The notes under the pieces: generated by a model
What the model was told of the DNA's origin: nothing
The model's input: the letters and a program-made list of their open reading frames with translations, nothing else
Databases searched by the model: none
From: Heliocidaris tuberculata
Lineage: Eukaryota; Echinodermata; Echinoidea; Camarodonta; Echinometridae
Direction: 5' to 3'
Length of the DNA stretch: 64,000 nt
Assembly (NCBI GenBank): GCA_025618425.1
Contig: CM046832.1
Coordinates: 23,108,359 to 23,172,358 of the forward strand
Program-made: the position numbers and the translations under genes
Part shown: positions 1-11,660 of the stretch, piece after piece
Position numbering within the stretch: position 1 is the first letter of the stretch
How the letters are laid out: every line of letters starts with the position of its first letter

Positions 1-82
1 CTTTAGTAGGGGGGAAATTCATTTCTACTGCTAACTTGGCGGAATTTTAATTTTATGAAGATAATTATGATTCATAAAGTAA

Positions 83-705
83 TGTCCCGTCTGTCACGTT
101 TGGCATCTACAGCAAAAATATGTATGGATGGGACTACATGAAAATTTTCCGATGGATGAAAATTAAAATCCTTTTGCTATTATGTTTCATGATATTAAAG
201 ATGACCCTTTAACCCCTTTAGAACATGAGAATAAGGTATTTAATGCTGGAAATTTGATTGTCTTTAAAAATTCTATTTTGTGTACAATCTCAATGTGTCC
301 CGTCTGTCACGTTTTTATTGTCCCGTCTGTCACGCTCACTTTTTGGCATTTTCCTCCAAAAGTAAGATGAAATTTCAAATATATACTACCAGGTTTCAAA
401 AAGGTACCAACAAGTGATAACATGAATACACATATTTTGTTTCAAGATTTTCCAGTGAGGAGAGCTTAGTCGAAAAGTATCGAAGCAGAAATGGCTTGGT
501 AAATTCATGTCCCGTCTGTCACGCTGAACTTTAAGCCCCACCCACAATTTGTGGGCGGGGCTTGAAAAAAATTTTTTTCCCCCATTTTGTTGACCAAACC
601 CTATAGAACACATCTCTACATCAAATTAAGCATCACTTTTAAATGAAATATGAAATATCAAGTAAAAACATAAAAATGTGAGGGTTGGATGTCCCGTCTG
701 TCACG
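83..705 (+). repeat. Five exact copies of a 16-nt box, TGTCCCGTCTGTCACG
   Basis: Exact copies lie at 83-98, 296-311, 319-334, 508-523 and 690-705. Start-to-start spacings are 213, 23, 189 and 182 nt. Copies 3 to 5 continue with CT. The sequence between boxes shows no obvious similarity, so this is not a simple young tandem array. Weaker relatives occur at 46386, 46572 and 46931. Function unknown. Confidence 0.85.
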
Positions 706-1178
706 CTGGAATTACCCATGTTTGAAGGGGGACGAAATTCCAGCTAAAAAGCAGCTTTCAAGCAAGTGATATCTAAATAACAGTGCAGTGAATGCTTAAA
801 TGTTAAAAGAAAATCATCATCATACAGTACACATACATGTACATATAAATAAACTACTGAAATTCTATTCTATTACACAAGTTAAAAGACCTGCAAATGA
901 CAGGGCACAGGTAAAGAAAGTATCAGCTGAGCATAATTTTTATTTGTTTACATGCATTAAAGCATTCATAAAATATAGAAAACTACATTCAAGAATCAAG
1001 AACATACATTATATTTTATTCACATGTTCCACTACATGTACCTTTGTACATTAAAACAATGAGTTATGGAATACACTGTACATGTATGTTCATACAAGTA
1101 ACATGATCATGTACACATCTGCCTGATTACTCCTGAATCCTCTGTCTTTCCCCAACCAACATCAGGCAAAAACCAATA

Positions 1179-1309
1179 CTTTAAAACCAGAAATATTCGC
1201 GACAGGAAGTTTTTGCGATTTGCAAAAATTTTGTTATGTCAACTATGATTCAACGATTTCGTAGCATGAAACTTTCGCGAATCTGAACCACTCGCAAAAT
1301 TTGTGAAGA
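1179..1309. repeat. Partial copy of an element rich in TTTCGCG
   Basis: The stretch starts with TTTAAAACCAGAAATATTCGCG and ends in CTCGCAAAATTTGTGAAG, like the termini of the elements at 35896 and 47900. It directly abuts the TTAA element at 1310. Boundaries are uncertain and the call rests on shared wording only. Confidence 0.35.
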
Positions 1310-1902
1310 TTAAAGGGCAATCCAACCTTGATAATAAGATGATTTGTGTGAAAGCAGAAAAATAAGAAAAACAGGATGGTGAAAGTTTGAAAGAAATCGG
1401 ACAAGGACTAAGAAAGTTATGGATGTTTGAAAAATGAGATCACTACATCTATGCGAATCTCAAATTGGCAATTTGGTGAGTCAATTCTGACATTTCTGTA
1501 GACAACTCTCCCATTCGTCGTACACAAAAATATCACTAATTTGCGGTTTTCTTCGAGGCGCTTTTACCCTCAGGGCAGTACTCAAAATATATTGGAGATA
1601 GCATATTGCTATAGGTCCCCATGAATGAAAAGATCCTACTGAGTAATGCATTTAGGAAAAAAGTGACATTTTAGTCATTTTGTGTGTTAGAGCGAATGGG
1701 GGAGTTGTCCACAGCTACATCACAGTGACATTACCTATTCGGCCAATTTGAAATTCCCATATGCATAGTGATTACAACTTTCAAAAATTCATAACTTTCT
1801 TATTACTTGTCCAATTTCATTCAAACTTTTACCAATCTGCTTCTCTGATTTTTTTCTCTTTCTTTCAGAGCAACTTGCTATTAAGGTTGGATTTCCCTTT
1901 AA
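1310..1902. mobile_element. TTAA-flanked MITE, family A copy 1
   Basis: A 593-bp element bounded by TTAA on both sides, with ends AGGGCAATCCAACCTT and AAGGTTGGATTTCCCT that are inverted repeats. The inverted similarity continues for roughly 200 bp into each arm, so it is a foldback MITE. No transposase is encoded. Copies 2 and 3 are at 24160-24757 and 47032-47419. The duplicated target could be TTAA or only its central TA. Confidence 0.85.
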
Positions 1903-2307
1903 ATGCACACGAAAGTTTCTGGTTGCACAGTATAGGGAAAAATGTGAGTGAAATTGTGAATAGAAGTAAAGATCAAATACATGTACAAACTGAGAAAATC
2001 AAACCAGATATTTCTAGAAAAAATGAAAGAGTTGAAGAGAGAAATGAGAGATGAACAGCAGCTTGCATGAAAACAAAGGAAAAGAGATTGGCACAGAGAA
2101 TTGAACGGTTAAAGAGAAAGGCCCTGGATACTTTTAGACTGTGGAGTAAGGTATATGTGTACACTCTACAGTGTATTGTATAATACCAGTACTAGAATTT
2201 GATCGTGATCTACATGTATGACCTTTCTCTGTGAGAAGCAGGCAATGGCTCAGTGGTCATCTGTTCTATTTTTATACTTCTCCTGTACATGAACAGCTGT
2301 CATAATA

Positions 2308-2718
2308 TTGTACAAAATGAAAATAGTGGAAAGTGAACTTTGTTGTTTCTGTCAGACATCCCTTGAAACTCCAATACATGTTTTCTACGACTGCAATGTT
2401 GTATCAAAGTTAAGACAGGAGTTTGTGGACAAAACTGGATTAAAATTCCGTGCTTCGTTTGAGGATTTTACGCAGAGAAGAGTAATGTTGGGATTCATAA
2501 AAGACTGGAAAGGACCTCACAGGATGTTGTTGAACCATCTAGTATTGTTATATAAAAGATACATATATAATCAGAAATGTAAAAACTCGGTAGTCAATCT
2601 AGGTAGTCTTATTGCTCTTATTCGAAACATCAAATATACAGAATTAATTATTGCAAAAGGAAAGAATAAAGAACACCTTCATTATAGAAAGTGGTCCCCT
2701 ATTGAACATCAGTTGTAG
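2308..2718 (+). pseudogene. C-terminal zinc-binding fragment of LINE reverse transcriptase
   Basis: A 136-residue open frame inside the truncated LINE. Near its start it has a CCFC motif followed by ETPIHVFYDC, that is C-x2-C-x7-H-x4-C, the zinc-binding knuckle found after the reverse-transcriptase domain in many non-LTR elements (zf-RVT type). The polymerase and endonuclease parts are missing. The first ATG is simply the first after truncation and is not a native start. Not expected to be functional. Confidence 0.75.
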
Positions 2719-2913
2719 ACGGTCCTAGTAGTAAAGTTGTTACCCACCATTAAATTGTTTTTTTTGTTGTTGTTTAATTTTTTTTATTTTTGCAAGATTG
2801 TTAATGTTCTTTATATAGTTTGTTTGATTGCAATATGATTTTTGTTTTTGTTGTTATGTAGATCAATGAAAACCAATAAAAGTTGGAAAAGACTTAAACA
2901 AAAAAAAAAAAAC
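2308..2913 (+). mobile_element. 5'-truncated non-LTR retrotransposon (LINE) 3' end
   Basis: This is the 3' end of a LINE. It has an open frame for the C-terminal part of a reverse-transcriptase protein, an AT-rich 3' UTR with an AATAAA near 2875, and an A-rich tail at about 2897-2912. It is flanked by a perfect 14-bp target-site duplication, CAGCTGTCATAATA, at 2294-2307 and 2914-2927. Truncation at the 5' end plus a long duplication is the signature of target-primed reverse transcription. Confidence 0.85.
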
Positions 2914-3122
2914 CAGCTGTCATAATAATCCACTTATTTGTACATTGTAGATTTCAAGTCAGAAAATTGCAGTGTTATGCTATGAACTTGGATTGAAAAT
3001 TAAAATACTCCCTGACACTAAATAAGTACAGAAAAGAATCAAATATTGAATCTAATATTAAAAACTAATGAATGATTTACATGTAATCTACCACTTTGAA
3101 ATGTAAAATGTTTCTACCATAG

Positions 3123-3351
3123 AACAATTCCTTTTTCTTTCAACTCATTCTTTGTGATAATACATGCTGCTAATACACCCTATTCCTATTCTTTAACACG
3201 GAGAGTGAATGACACATTTCCCATTGCAATGTCAAAGACTTGGAATTCCAAGAACTTGGCATATTTCCCTCAGTATACAGATTACAAACAACAGCTGCTT
3301 GGAAGTTATTCAGACATTGTTTCAAACATCAGTGGCAAGTTCAACCACTGA
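3123..3351 (+). CDS. Possible terminal exon, unrecognised protein
   Basis: An open frame of about 75 codons ends with TGA at 3349-3351. Its composition looks protein-like (mixed hydrophobic, aromatic and charged residues; ends SNISGKFNH). An AG at 3121-3122 could be an acceptor, but its pyrimidine tract is poor. No matching upstream exon in the required phase was found. The first ATG in frame is at 3154. It could be chance; no function is suggested. Confidence 0.2.
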
Positions 3352-3564
3352 AAAAAAGACAATATCTGAAACAAAAAAATAAACAAAAATGTTTACCCCC
3401 ATCCCCACCCCCCCCCCCCCCAAAAAAAAAATTAAATTAATAAATTAATTTATTAATAAAATTTGAAATAAAATTTTTAATTAAGAAAATAAACAAAAAT
3501 TATTTTCCTCCTTATTCTTAGTATTTTGTTTTTTTAATATGATATAAATATTAACATATTTTAC

Positions 3565-3663
3565 CTTCATCAATGCTGTCTGGTTCTGATATATGACTGC
3601 TGGTGACACTAGCCGTATCCTCTGCTGTATCATACTCACTGCTATCTCCGGCCCTAGCCCCGC
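3565..3663 (-). CDS. Internal exon of a minus-strand gene, acidic serine-rich (IFRD-like N-terminus?)
   Basis: On the minus strand, a 99-nt exon lies between a good acceptor (ctctcaccag) and donor (gtaaaa). Read with entry phase 1 it is fully open and encodes a Ser/Asp/Glu-rich stretch including GDSSEYDTAEDTASVTSS and SEPDSIDE; exit phase is also 1. It therefore fits in phase to the exon at 8934-8961 (MPRTNKKKK). A short basic start followed by an acidic Ser-rich tract resembles interferon-related developmental regulator (IFRD) proteins. That identity is inference: the ARM-repeat body would lie off the left end of the window. Confidence 0.6.
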
Positions 3664-4642
3664 CTGGTGAGAGAAAATGACGAGATGCCTTCATTTCTCA
3701 TGAGTTTGGTCAAAATGCCACATAGACACCAAATAATGAAATGTCTGAAGTTTCTTCATGAGATATAACATAAGATCTGTACTTTCAAAGTAAGTAGCCT
3801 ACTAATTACTAGTTCATCAATGAAATTCCTTTGATTTTTGGAGCATATGGCAGACTACTTAATGATACTTAATAAAATGTCAAATGGTGACCTACATGTA
3901 TATGGATTGACACTTCAGAGAGCTCTTAGCCTATATGTACATAAGTAACATCTGCTAGGATTCCCATTGATAAAATCTGCCCTTTGAAAATGAAGTGACG
4001 TATAATGAAAACAGCAAAGATTTCTTCAACACATCACAAATACTTTTATGAATCACCATTCCAGATAACATATTTCACAAAGATTTGAAGCCCAATGGTT
4101 TGTGTAGAACCTACAGGAGTTTCACCTGAATTTTGACACATCTTCATAACATTTATTTTCATGAGAAAGGATGTACACAAGAGCAATTCCTGTGATGCTT
4201 TCCAAACCTAAGAAACCTTTAATGCATTCTGCTAAGTGCTGCTTTTTTGGGGGGAAGTAATACTTTCAATTCTCATGAAATATGAAAATAACAAACTAAC
4301 CCCCTATCCTCACAGGAAAAAAATTATTTTAATTACATGCAAAATATTATAGGTACTTACATGTATTCACATGTACAGGATATGACTCATCCACATTGTG
4401 AATTAGTATATAATATGTACACACATTTGGTAGTTTCAGGTAAGTATCTTGTAAAATGCTTTTTACCTACATTGTACATGTATATTTCAACAAGCAATAT
4501 GCTAATCCATATTATCGATATCCCATAAAAAAATAAGTTTCCCCAACTACAAATATTCCTCCAAAAAGGAAAAAAAAAGTAAATTATTCTGTTTAAATTA
4601 ACTTTCATATTTTTAAACCCTTTAGGGCCTTTACCTAGTCAC

Positions 4643-5220
4643 TTAAAGGGATACTTTGGTGGGCCTGCATGGGCGATTTCCGATCACTTTCGATACAAGG
4701 ACTTCCATCACACGTGCTAAAACATGTGATTCATATTGGATCACTGAGATAGTTCGGTGAAGACTGGCTTGTGTTTTAAATTTCGCGCGCGATGAGAAAG
4801 TAATCAAACATATGGGAAAGTAATTAATTACAGAGCCATCTCTCTGGTAGAGCCTGGGGGTAGTTACGTAATTGTGGCGACAACGCGTCGCGGCAGGGCA
4901 GCGCAGAAGCGATGGTTAGACCAATCAACCAGAAGTAAACCGTGTTTTGTATTTGGAAATATTTGAGCATTACACAAAACTTGTTTGGGTGAACGAGGTT
5001 ACGACCAGTTACAAGACTAAGGGCCTGGGACTCGTTAAACCCGAAGTATTCGCCTAGCTCCAGTTCGGTCAACTTCGTGCCGTCCGATCACTTATGGCAT
5101 TAGTCCGATGGCCTCGCACAACGGGCGTGCTATGTGTACAAGTAAACGAGCCTTTTGCAAATTCCGCACGATTTCATTTTCCCTGAGTTCTCATTAGATT
5201 GGCCCTTTAATTGATATGCT
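4643..5220. mobile_element. TTAA-flanked MITE, family B copy 1
   Basis: A 578-bp element bounded by TTAA. It begins AGGGATACTTTGGTGGG and ends TCATTAGATTGGCCCT. Its terminal inverted repeat is essentially only AGGG/CCCT, so its class is unclear. A second copy is at 43811-44407, about 90 percent or more alike by eye, with small deletions distinguishing the two. Both retain an 82-codon open frame on the minus strand (see findings). Confidence 0.8.
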
Positions 5221-6828
5221 ATCTGTGTGACACTTTATTGCTTGGCTTTAAAGACCTCCAGGAAAGTACAAGTGTCAAGTACATACCCGGTGGTGGAACA
5301 AAGGAGAAACTTTATTCAAAACCAATGTTTCAAGATTCAAAATTATGGAAAAGCACCAAAAAAAAATCCAAAAAAACCTTTTGATATATAACAGACAGCA
5401 GAAAAAAACATATCTGACCTTTGACCTTCCAGAAATGTTTGCATAACTATCCCCTTAATCAAATCATCATCATCATCATCTGGTTTATGGGACAAATTAG
5501 CCTATAGAGTAATTCCCAGTCTTAAAGTCTAGAAACAGTCACTTTAGATTAGTAGATTAATAGCATATGAAGAGGAGTCATAAAAGCTCAAAGTGTTTTG
5601 TTTTTTTTATTGGTTTTTTTTAATGTCTATTTGCCTTTTGAATTTATCTGTTGTAATTATATGTCTCCTGGCAAGCTGTTCTAGACCTGCTCAAGGCCTT
5701 AATGATTTCTATATCTAATATTCTATGTTCCTTTCATATCTTCATAGAGGATATCCTCTGCTGGAGCTGCTACATGTATCAAGAGTAGTATTTGTATTCA
5801 CTTGATATAAAAGAAGATAATTAATAATGCTAGATACATGTGTTCATAAAAGTAACTCTAACATATTGAATAACCAAGTGATATCTAAACAGAAAAAATG
5901 TATTTTCATAATGCCTTTAAAAGAAATGGTCATTCTGTCATGTCTATGTCAAAATAAGAGAAAAATGTGTAAATTCTAATGGTGTTCCATGCAGTTGAAA
6001 TCAGGAGTATCTAATAGATACTTCTAGAAAGAAAATTTTCAAAATCAAGTTTGCATTGTGACAAACAATAGACATTTTGAGTCTTCCTACAATAGATCTA
6101 CTTTGCCTTGTGAACCTGCTTTGCCTTTGACGGATCTTTATTTCTAGCAAAACATCTGTAACTCTTGATTTCTAACATTATACTTGACTGCTGTGTATGG
6201 CAACCCTGCACCTACATGACCTAGATGTATAGCAGTTCTCCATACTGGAGGATCCAAGCAAAGAAAAAGATCACATACATACATGTATGTAGATCATACT
6301 TTGGAGGGTTTTTTTTTTTTACGTTTTTCTAAGTTGTGCCCATGTCCCTCCCATCTCCGACATCAAATCGAGATCGCATTACCTGATTAGTGATTACTAC
6401 ATGTATGAAACCATTATTTCAATGTAATCTAGGTCTACATGTAGACCACTCACACTTATGCGAGGTATTTGTAGATTGCATATAGACCTATCCTATGCTA
6501 TGGCTATGTAATAATTTATAATTTGTTAACAGTTGTAAAACACTGGCACTGGTAAGCGGTAAAAACATTCAAACAGTTAATCTAGACTACCTGATTTCCA
6601 TCAATCTCTGAATCGCTGATTGACAATCATCAGCATCACACAAAGTCAAATTCAAAACACTACACACATTTCTGTCCATCTTCTTCTAAGCTTGACAAGC
6701 AATGCCAATGACGTGTAAAGTCTATACCACTCATAGGCCCTTGCCTACATGTATGTGGGACTGTGTCCAACATTCACTGTTGCAGCAGTCAAAAACAGAC
6801 AACAAAATCAAGCTTTAATTTTCTTAAT
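5221..6828. other. Non-coding, nothing recognised
   Basis: AT-rich sequence with a short (ATC)n tract near 5463-5480 and poly-T runs. No open frame with splice sites or domain signature was found on either strand. Confidence 0.5.
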
Positions 6829-7049
6829 TTGCTAGATTACCTGATTCAGGAACTCTTCAACTCTTACTGTGCCACAAATTTGGGGATTCAGAATTGAAAG
6901 TGAAATTTTAAATAATTATTTTCCTCTCATGTATATGAATGATCTAGACTGGAAAAAGGCCCGCTGATACACACAAAAGCTATTGAAGCCTATTCACCCG
7001 TAAAAGCTAGTCTGGAGTACAAGGTTATCTTCAGATAAGCTTGTATGGT
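6829..7049 (+). repeat. Dispersed repeat, copy 1
   Basis: About 200 bp, starting GCTAGATTACCTGATTCA and ending AAGCTTGTATG, is repeated in direct orientation at 13913-14110 with moderate divergence. No terminal inverted repeat is obvious. Confidence 0.7.
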
Positions 7050-7052
7050 CAG

Positions 7053-7448
7053 GGGCCCTAAAGCTACGCAGGTCCTAAAGCTACGCACCCCGTAGTGACT
7101 GTGGTGTGACTGAGGTACGAGATTATCATTTACGTTCACCAAAAAGAATGAGTAATTTTCCTTTATATTTGTGATAATATCATTATTTGGAAATCGGGGT
7201 GAAATTCGCATTTGTCAGTTTCAAAATCACGATTTGCATTCATTTATTATGTGTGCGTAGCTTTAGAACCCTTTCATTTTTTCGACCAAATTCGACATGG
7301 TTATCGACATCGACTTGAAAATTAATGTTATTGATATTTGTCTGTCTTAATTTTCTCAGGGATTTAATTCAAGAGTATGTAGAACAAAGATATATGAAAG
7401 AAAGTGACTTTTTAGCCGCTGGAAACAAAGTGCGTAGCTTTAGGTCCC
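7053..7448. mobile_element. MITE with CTAAAGCTACGCA inverted termini
   Basis: The left end reads GGGCCCTAAAGCTACGCA and the right end TGCGTAGCTTTAGGTCCC. The core CTAAAGCTACGCA occurs twice near the left end (7058, 7074). Its reverse complement occurs at the right end (about 7430), with a near-copy at 7253. There are no coding frames of note. Target duplication is unclear. Confidence 0.65.
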
Positions 7449-8157
7449 CCCATCCACACCACGTAATACTATAGTGGTCATATTGACCACTACGCGGGAC
7501 GAATGCAAAAATACTAGTCATTTTCTATCGCATGTACTTAAGGTATGGGGGGGGGGGGGGAAATTAGGTAAATATTTAAAATACTTCCTTTCAAATTCAG
7601 CTCTTTAAAATCTCACTCCTACCTTAAATGGCCGATATTTCCAGCAAAATCCAAAGTCAAAATCATGTCCAAAACCTAAGAAATCCCCGCCAATTTTTTT
7701 CGCGATCGCATGATGATTTCCTGCTTCCGATGTTTTTAGACTAAATCAGCCAAAAAATGTTGTCCACAATGAAACTCGGTATCGCGTGCACATCGATCTC
7801 TACGATCGCACACACGGAAAATCGGGACTTACGTGTGCGCGATAGGAACCGAACTTTTAACGACCGAATTTTTTAGCAGGAGATGTCAGCGCTCGCGGCG
7901 ATCAGGAAATGTAGACGATGACTTGCGATATCCCGTTTCACCAGAAGTGACAGTAAATTACGGATTTCGTTTTTGGAATTATCTTTTCCAAAATCGGTGA
8001 GTTGAATTTATTGTATTTCATGATTATGTTGGTGTCGTTTTTTGTAAATCAAATGCCGATTATGAGTGAATGTTGCTGACTTTTGTGCAGTGGTGTTTTG
8101 AAAGTGTCGAGGTGGATGACTGCCTAGAGTCTACACACTAAGTATAGTAAAGTCGCT

Positions 8158-8178
8158 ATGAGTGCCCCCATCATACAT
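8158..8178 (+). CDS. Possible tiny first coding exon (MSAPIIH)
   Basis: ATG AGT GCC CCC ATC ATA CAT is followed by gtataagt, a usable but non-consensus donor in phase 0, which would fit the exon at 8519-8631. A seven-codon exon with a weak donor is easily produced by chance. Confidence 0.15.
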
Positions 8179-8518
8179 GTATAAGTGAGTCTATACTACT
8201 TTACTAGAGTCTAGTCTAGACTCTGGATCTAGTATGTATAGTCAAGGATTGTATTTCCAAACAGATTGTTATTACCAAACGTGTACAGTTAAGCGCCTAA
8301 AATGGGTTTTCATACACGTGGGACTACGCGTATGAAAACCACAGTGCACTATTGAAACAAAGGTTGTCTTTTTCCCATAGGTTTCACACGTTCCGAAATT
8401 TAGTACCTTTTTCAAGGGACCAAAATGCCGCGTCGTTGGGAAGGGGTTCACTCGGAAGGGAATATCGTATTAAATCTACGTTGTCTTTTTAAAATTCCAT
8501 CAACTTCTTTTTCTGTAG

Positions 8519-8631
8519 GACTTTGAGCATTCATTGACTAAGTTTGACAGATATTCGTTTGATAATGATATTTTATTTGCTATCGTTGATTTTCTGAAAA
8601 GTGTTCGGACACTGGATCCACCACCATACAT
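8519..8631 (+). CDS. Exon of an unrecognised plus-strand gene
   Basis: A strong polypyrimidine acceptor (tctttttctgtag) and a strong donor (gtaagt) frame 113 nt. Only one of the three frames is open: it encodes 37 residues including FDRYSFDNDILFAIVDFLKS, ending RTLDPPPY. Entry phase is 0 and exit phase 2. It lies inside the putative first intron of the minus-strand gene starting at 8961, so the two genes would overlap on opposite strands. Family not recognised. Confidence 0.6.
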
Positions 8632-8933
8632 GTAAGTTCGCCCTCACAACACTAATTAGATTTATTATTAACTTTGCTAGAATTACATGTACATCTACAT
8701 GAGGAACTAACATACATGTAGAAGACCCTAGTAATATTATTAACCATGTCTATCTGTCTATTTGCTCCACAACAAAGTCATGTGGGCATGGGAGAGCAAG
8801 CCACCACACATACACTGCACCGGCGCGCGGCCCGGTACATTTTTCACATTACCGGCGCCCGAGTTCATACACGTCACACGTGCATGGACAACATATTGCA
8901 AACCGAGATCAAGAATAGTGGAACACAACTTAC

Positions 8934-8961
8934 CCTTTTTCTTCTTATTTGTCCGCGGCAT
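8934..8961 (-). CDS. Putative first coding exon, MPRTNKKKK
   Basis: On the minus strand, ATG starts nine codons (MPRTNKKKK) plus one base, followed by a consensus donor gtaagt. It leaves in phase 1, matching the exon at 3565-3663. A short Lys-rich start followed by an acidic Ser-rich exon recalls IFRD1/IFRD2 proteins, which begin MPK/MPR plus a basic run. Upstream sequence (8962-9400) has higher CpG content than its surroundings, compatible with a promoter. Identity is tentative. Confidence 0.5.
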
Positions 8962-9436
8962 TTTCACTATGAATGAGATTAACTACAATTTGAATAACCT
9001 AAGTTTCAGGATTTTGGAAATCTGTGTATACTTCTGGCGTATTTATCAAAAATTTCGGCATCAAACCGGGAAAAGAGGAAAGAGATGCTTGTCTGTTCGT
9101 CGTACATATTTGTGTTTACCTCATTTTCATTGATCGGAATTACTAGTGCGCGCGCTTACTAAGTTTGAAAGTGCATACTGGAAATGCATTGTGGGTATAA
9201 TAAAACATATACCAGTAATGCGAAGAGGGTAAAGAGTGTTGCAATCAAAATGAGTAATTTTTCATTCATTCGAATCCACCACTACACCAGCCGCCAGCCA
9301 ACATCATCAACATTGAGTTACGTCATGCACCAAATGCGACGAACATGACGTGAACCGTCAGTCATGACGTGTACAAATATTGATGACATGCATTTTTAAA
9401 AAGGAAATTACTACAAGTACCGTAATAGTCTGAGGG

Positions 9437-9687
9437 CAGGGGCGGCGCCAGGGTATTTAAATAGGGGGGGGGGCAAAATGACGCGTATAGCAACGTCGCA
9501 CGTCGAGGGTCTTGAAATAACAAATAGAACTATAACAGTTATGTCATAATTGCATGGCCTAGCCTTCTCTTCTCCATTTCCCCTTCTCTTTCTCCTTTTT
9601 TCCCCCTTCTTCCTCTTTTTTTTTTTTTTTTTTTGGAAAAATGATAGGGGGCGGCCGCCCCCCTGCCCACCTGTAGCGCCGCCCCTG
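9437..9687. mobile_element. hAT-type MITE, 8-bp target duplication
   Basis: The ends are CAGGGGCGGCGCCAGG and GCGCCGCCCCTG. They are flanked by TCTGAGGG (9429-9436) and TCTGAGTG (9688-9695), an 8-bp duplication with one mismatch. The CAGGGGCGG start and 8-bp duplication are typical of hAT elements. The interior is homopurine/homopyrimidine and non-coding. Confidence 0.8.
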
Positions 9688-9723
9688 TCTGAGTGCCCGT
9701 CCCGAAATAGGCCGAACTTATAG

Positions 9724-10700
9724 GACAGTGCCTGTCCCGAAATAGTCACCCCATTTTATCCATAATATTTGACCCCGTAAAGTTACTTACATTGAAGACC
9801 ATCTACAGTAAGTCACTGACAAAAAAGTTGTCAGCCTGACCGTAGCCTGACTGACCGGGTTAAGCCCCCAGGTCGAACCCCCCAAATAGACCTAAAGTCG
9901 GGTCGATTTCACCTTCCCCATGCAATAAACTTTGTCAGTAGGAAGTAGTATGACTGGACATTACAAAACACACCAAAACTGACAAAAAGTTCCCTAAAAA
10001 TTGGGGTAAATTTTTCCCCTTGATGCCCAGGAACCAAATTTTGTCAGAAGGAAGAGTTATGGATGTACGTTCCAAAAATATAAACACTGACAAAAATTGT
10101 CCATCTGGAAGGAGGTGTTAGACCCCCTGAAATGAAAACCCCAAAGTGCCCTTTGAAAACGCTTTGCCCCCCTCCCCCCCAAAAAAAAAATGCTCTTTGT
10201 AAAGAAAAAACATTTTCTTACATTCTGACTATGGTAATTCACAAGTGTTTTATTCAATTCACTTCAAATTTCCATAACATAATTTTGAGTATAATAATCT
10301 TCTTGAGGTGCAATTTAGTGTGAATTGGTTTTCTGATTGATGAGTTATTTAATTGTGAAAAATGTATTGTTTTCTCAAAAGTAGCCAAAAAATATTGTCA
10401 GGATTATGTAAACACACGGCCATTGATCAACTTGACCTGTTTGACAATTATAGACCGTGGGCCGAGGCCTGTTTTCTTGCTTAGTTTTTGAGTTCCGTGG
10501 TCCATCTCTGGGAAGTACCTAAAAATGTGCTAGATATGTTCAAAACATGTATCCAAAACAGGAATGACATGTTCCCACGTTTGAAACTTGGGCATTAAGT
10601 AGAAAACAAAGAAAAAGTAAAGAATTGGTTGCTAGGGACATTTTTACCTTAGCAACCATGAAATAGAGAGATATTTCTTTGAATAATTTGGAGCAGATAT
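9724..10700. repeat. Left arm of a widely spaced inverted repeat (partner 14660-15945)
   Basis: The stretch from CTGTCCCGAAATAGTCACC to beyond GACCACGG-like sequence at about 10500 matches the reverse complement of 14660-15945. Shared landmarks are GTCAGCCTGACCGTAGC, TGTCAGGATTATGTAAACAC and CTTAGTTTTTGAGTTCCGTGG-type wording. The copies are clearly diverged (many indels). The element class is unknown. Confidence 0.7.
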
Positions 10701-11069
10701 AGCCTTTAGGCACAGAGATGGTATTTTGAGCAATGTGATGTCATGTAATGATGGTCAATCATATAAAATTCAATTTGCATATTAATTAATACCTTATATA
10801 GTAATCCATACAGAAACCAAGTATACATGTATGTGATCGATGTCTCATGAAATGATCAGCGTAATTATACATGTATTTGCTTTGTCTAAAGGGAAGACAG
10901 TGTCTGTCTGTTGCCCTATACCCCATGTATACCCTTCCCCATTCTAATCAGTTCACCCATCAGCCTCCTCCCCCCCCCCCCAAAAAAAAAAAAAAAAAAA
11001 CACACGCATGTACATCCATGAAGTGAAACAACATAAATGAATACTGTGTAGTTAATATGTATCGCACTA

Positions 11070-11400
11070 AATAAGCAAGATGCTTTCTATCAAAACTTTC
11101 ATGTGCCCATTCTCTCTTTATTTACACACAGCCATCCTTTTCACACATAATGATCTACACTGTATACTTACAAATATGCAGGCAAGCCCCCCCCCCCCCC
11201 CCCCCAATTTATACTAAACAATTGGCCTATAATGAATCCCACAATCGGCAAGATGTTTCAATCCAAATTCATACTGTACCCATTCTCTTTTTTAATTTTT
11301 ACACACAGCCATCATTGTCACACATACAGCTCTACTTGCATATGTACCAGCAAGCCCCCCCCCCCCACACCCCTTACTTAATACTGTATAATTGACCTAA
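11070..11400. repeat. Tandem repeat, ~173-bp unit with poly-C tract
   Basis: Two adjacent units share CAAGATG...CCCATTCTCT...TTTACACACAGCCATC...GCAAGCCCCCC. CAAGATG recurs at about 11075 and 11248, giving a period near 173 bp. A related poly-C segment precedes it near 10965. Confidence 0.7.
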
Positions 11401-11590
11401 TAATTAAAACAGAATAACTAAATAGGAGAGATAAAATGTTTGAGATGTACAAATTAAAAGGCCTCTGAAGGTTAATCTCCTGTTTATCCTGGATACAAGC
11501 ACATGCCCCTCCAACCCCACCCCCAGCAATTATCATGTATTCCTTGTAATCATTTGTTGTCCTGTTTCTCTTAATATGTATCACCTTCTT

Positions 11591-11630
11591 TCTCTCTCTC
11601 TCTCTCTCTCACTCTCTCTCTCTCTCTCTG
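11591..11630. repeat. (TC)n microsatellite
   Basis: A dinucleotide run of TC/CT interrupted once by an A. Confidence 0.9.
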
Positions 11631-11660
11631 TGACCTTACATGAAAAACAATGCAGGAATA

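Noticed and set aside
2066..2152. Coding exon MKTKEKRLAQRIERLKRKAL ending before a gtatat donor
   Set aside because: Helical and protein-like, but there is an in-frame stop just upstream, no acceptor in phase, and no partner exon. Possibly a decayed exon.
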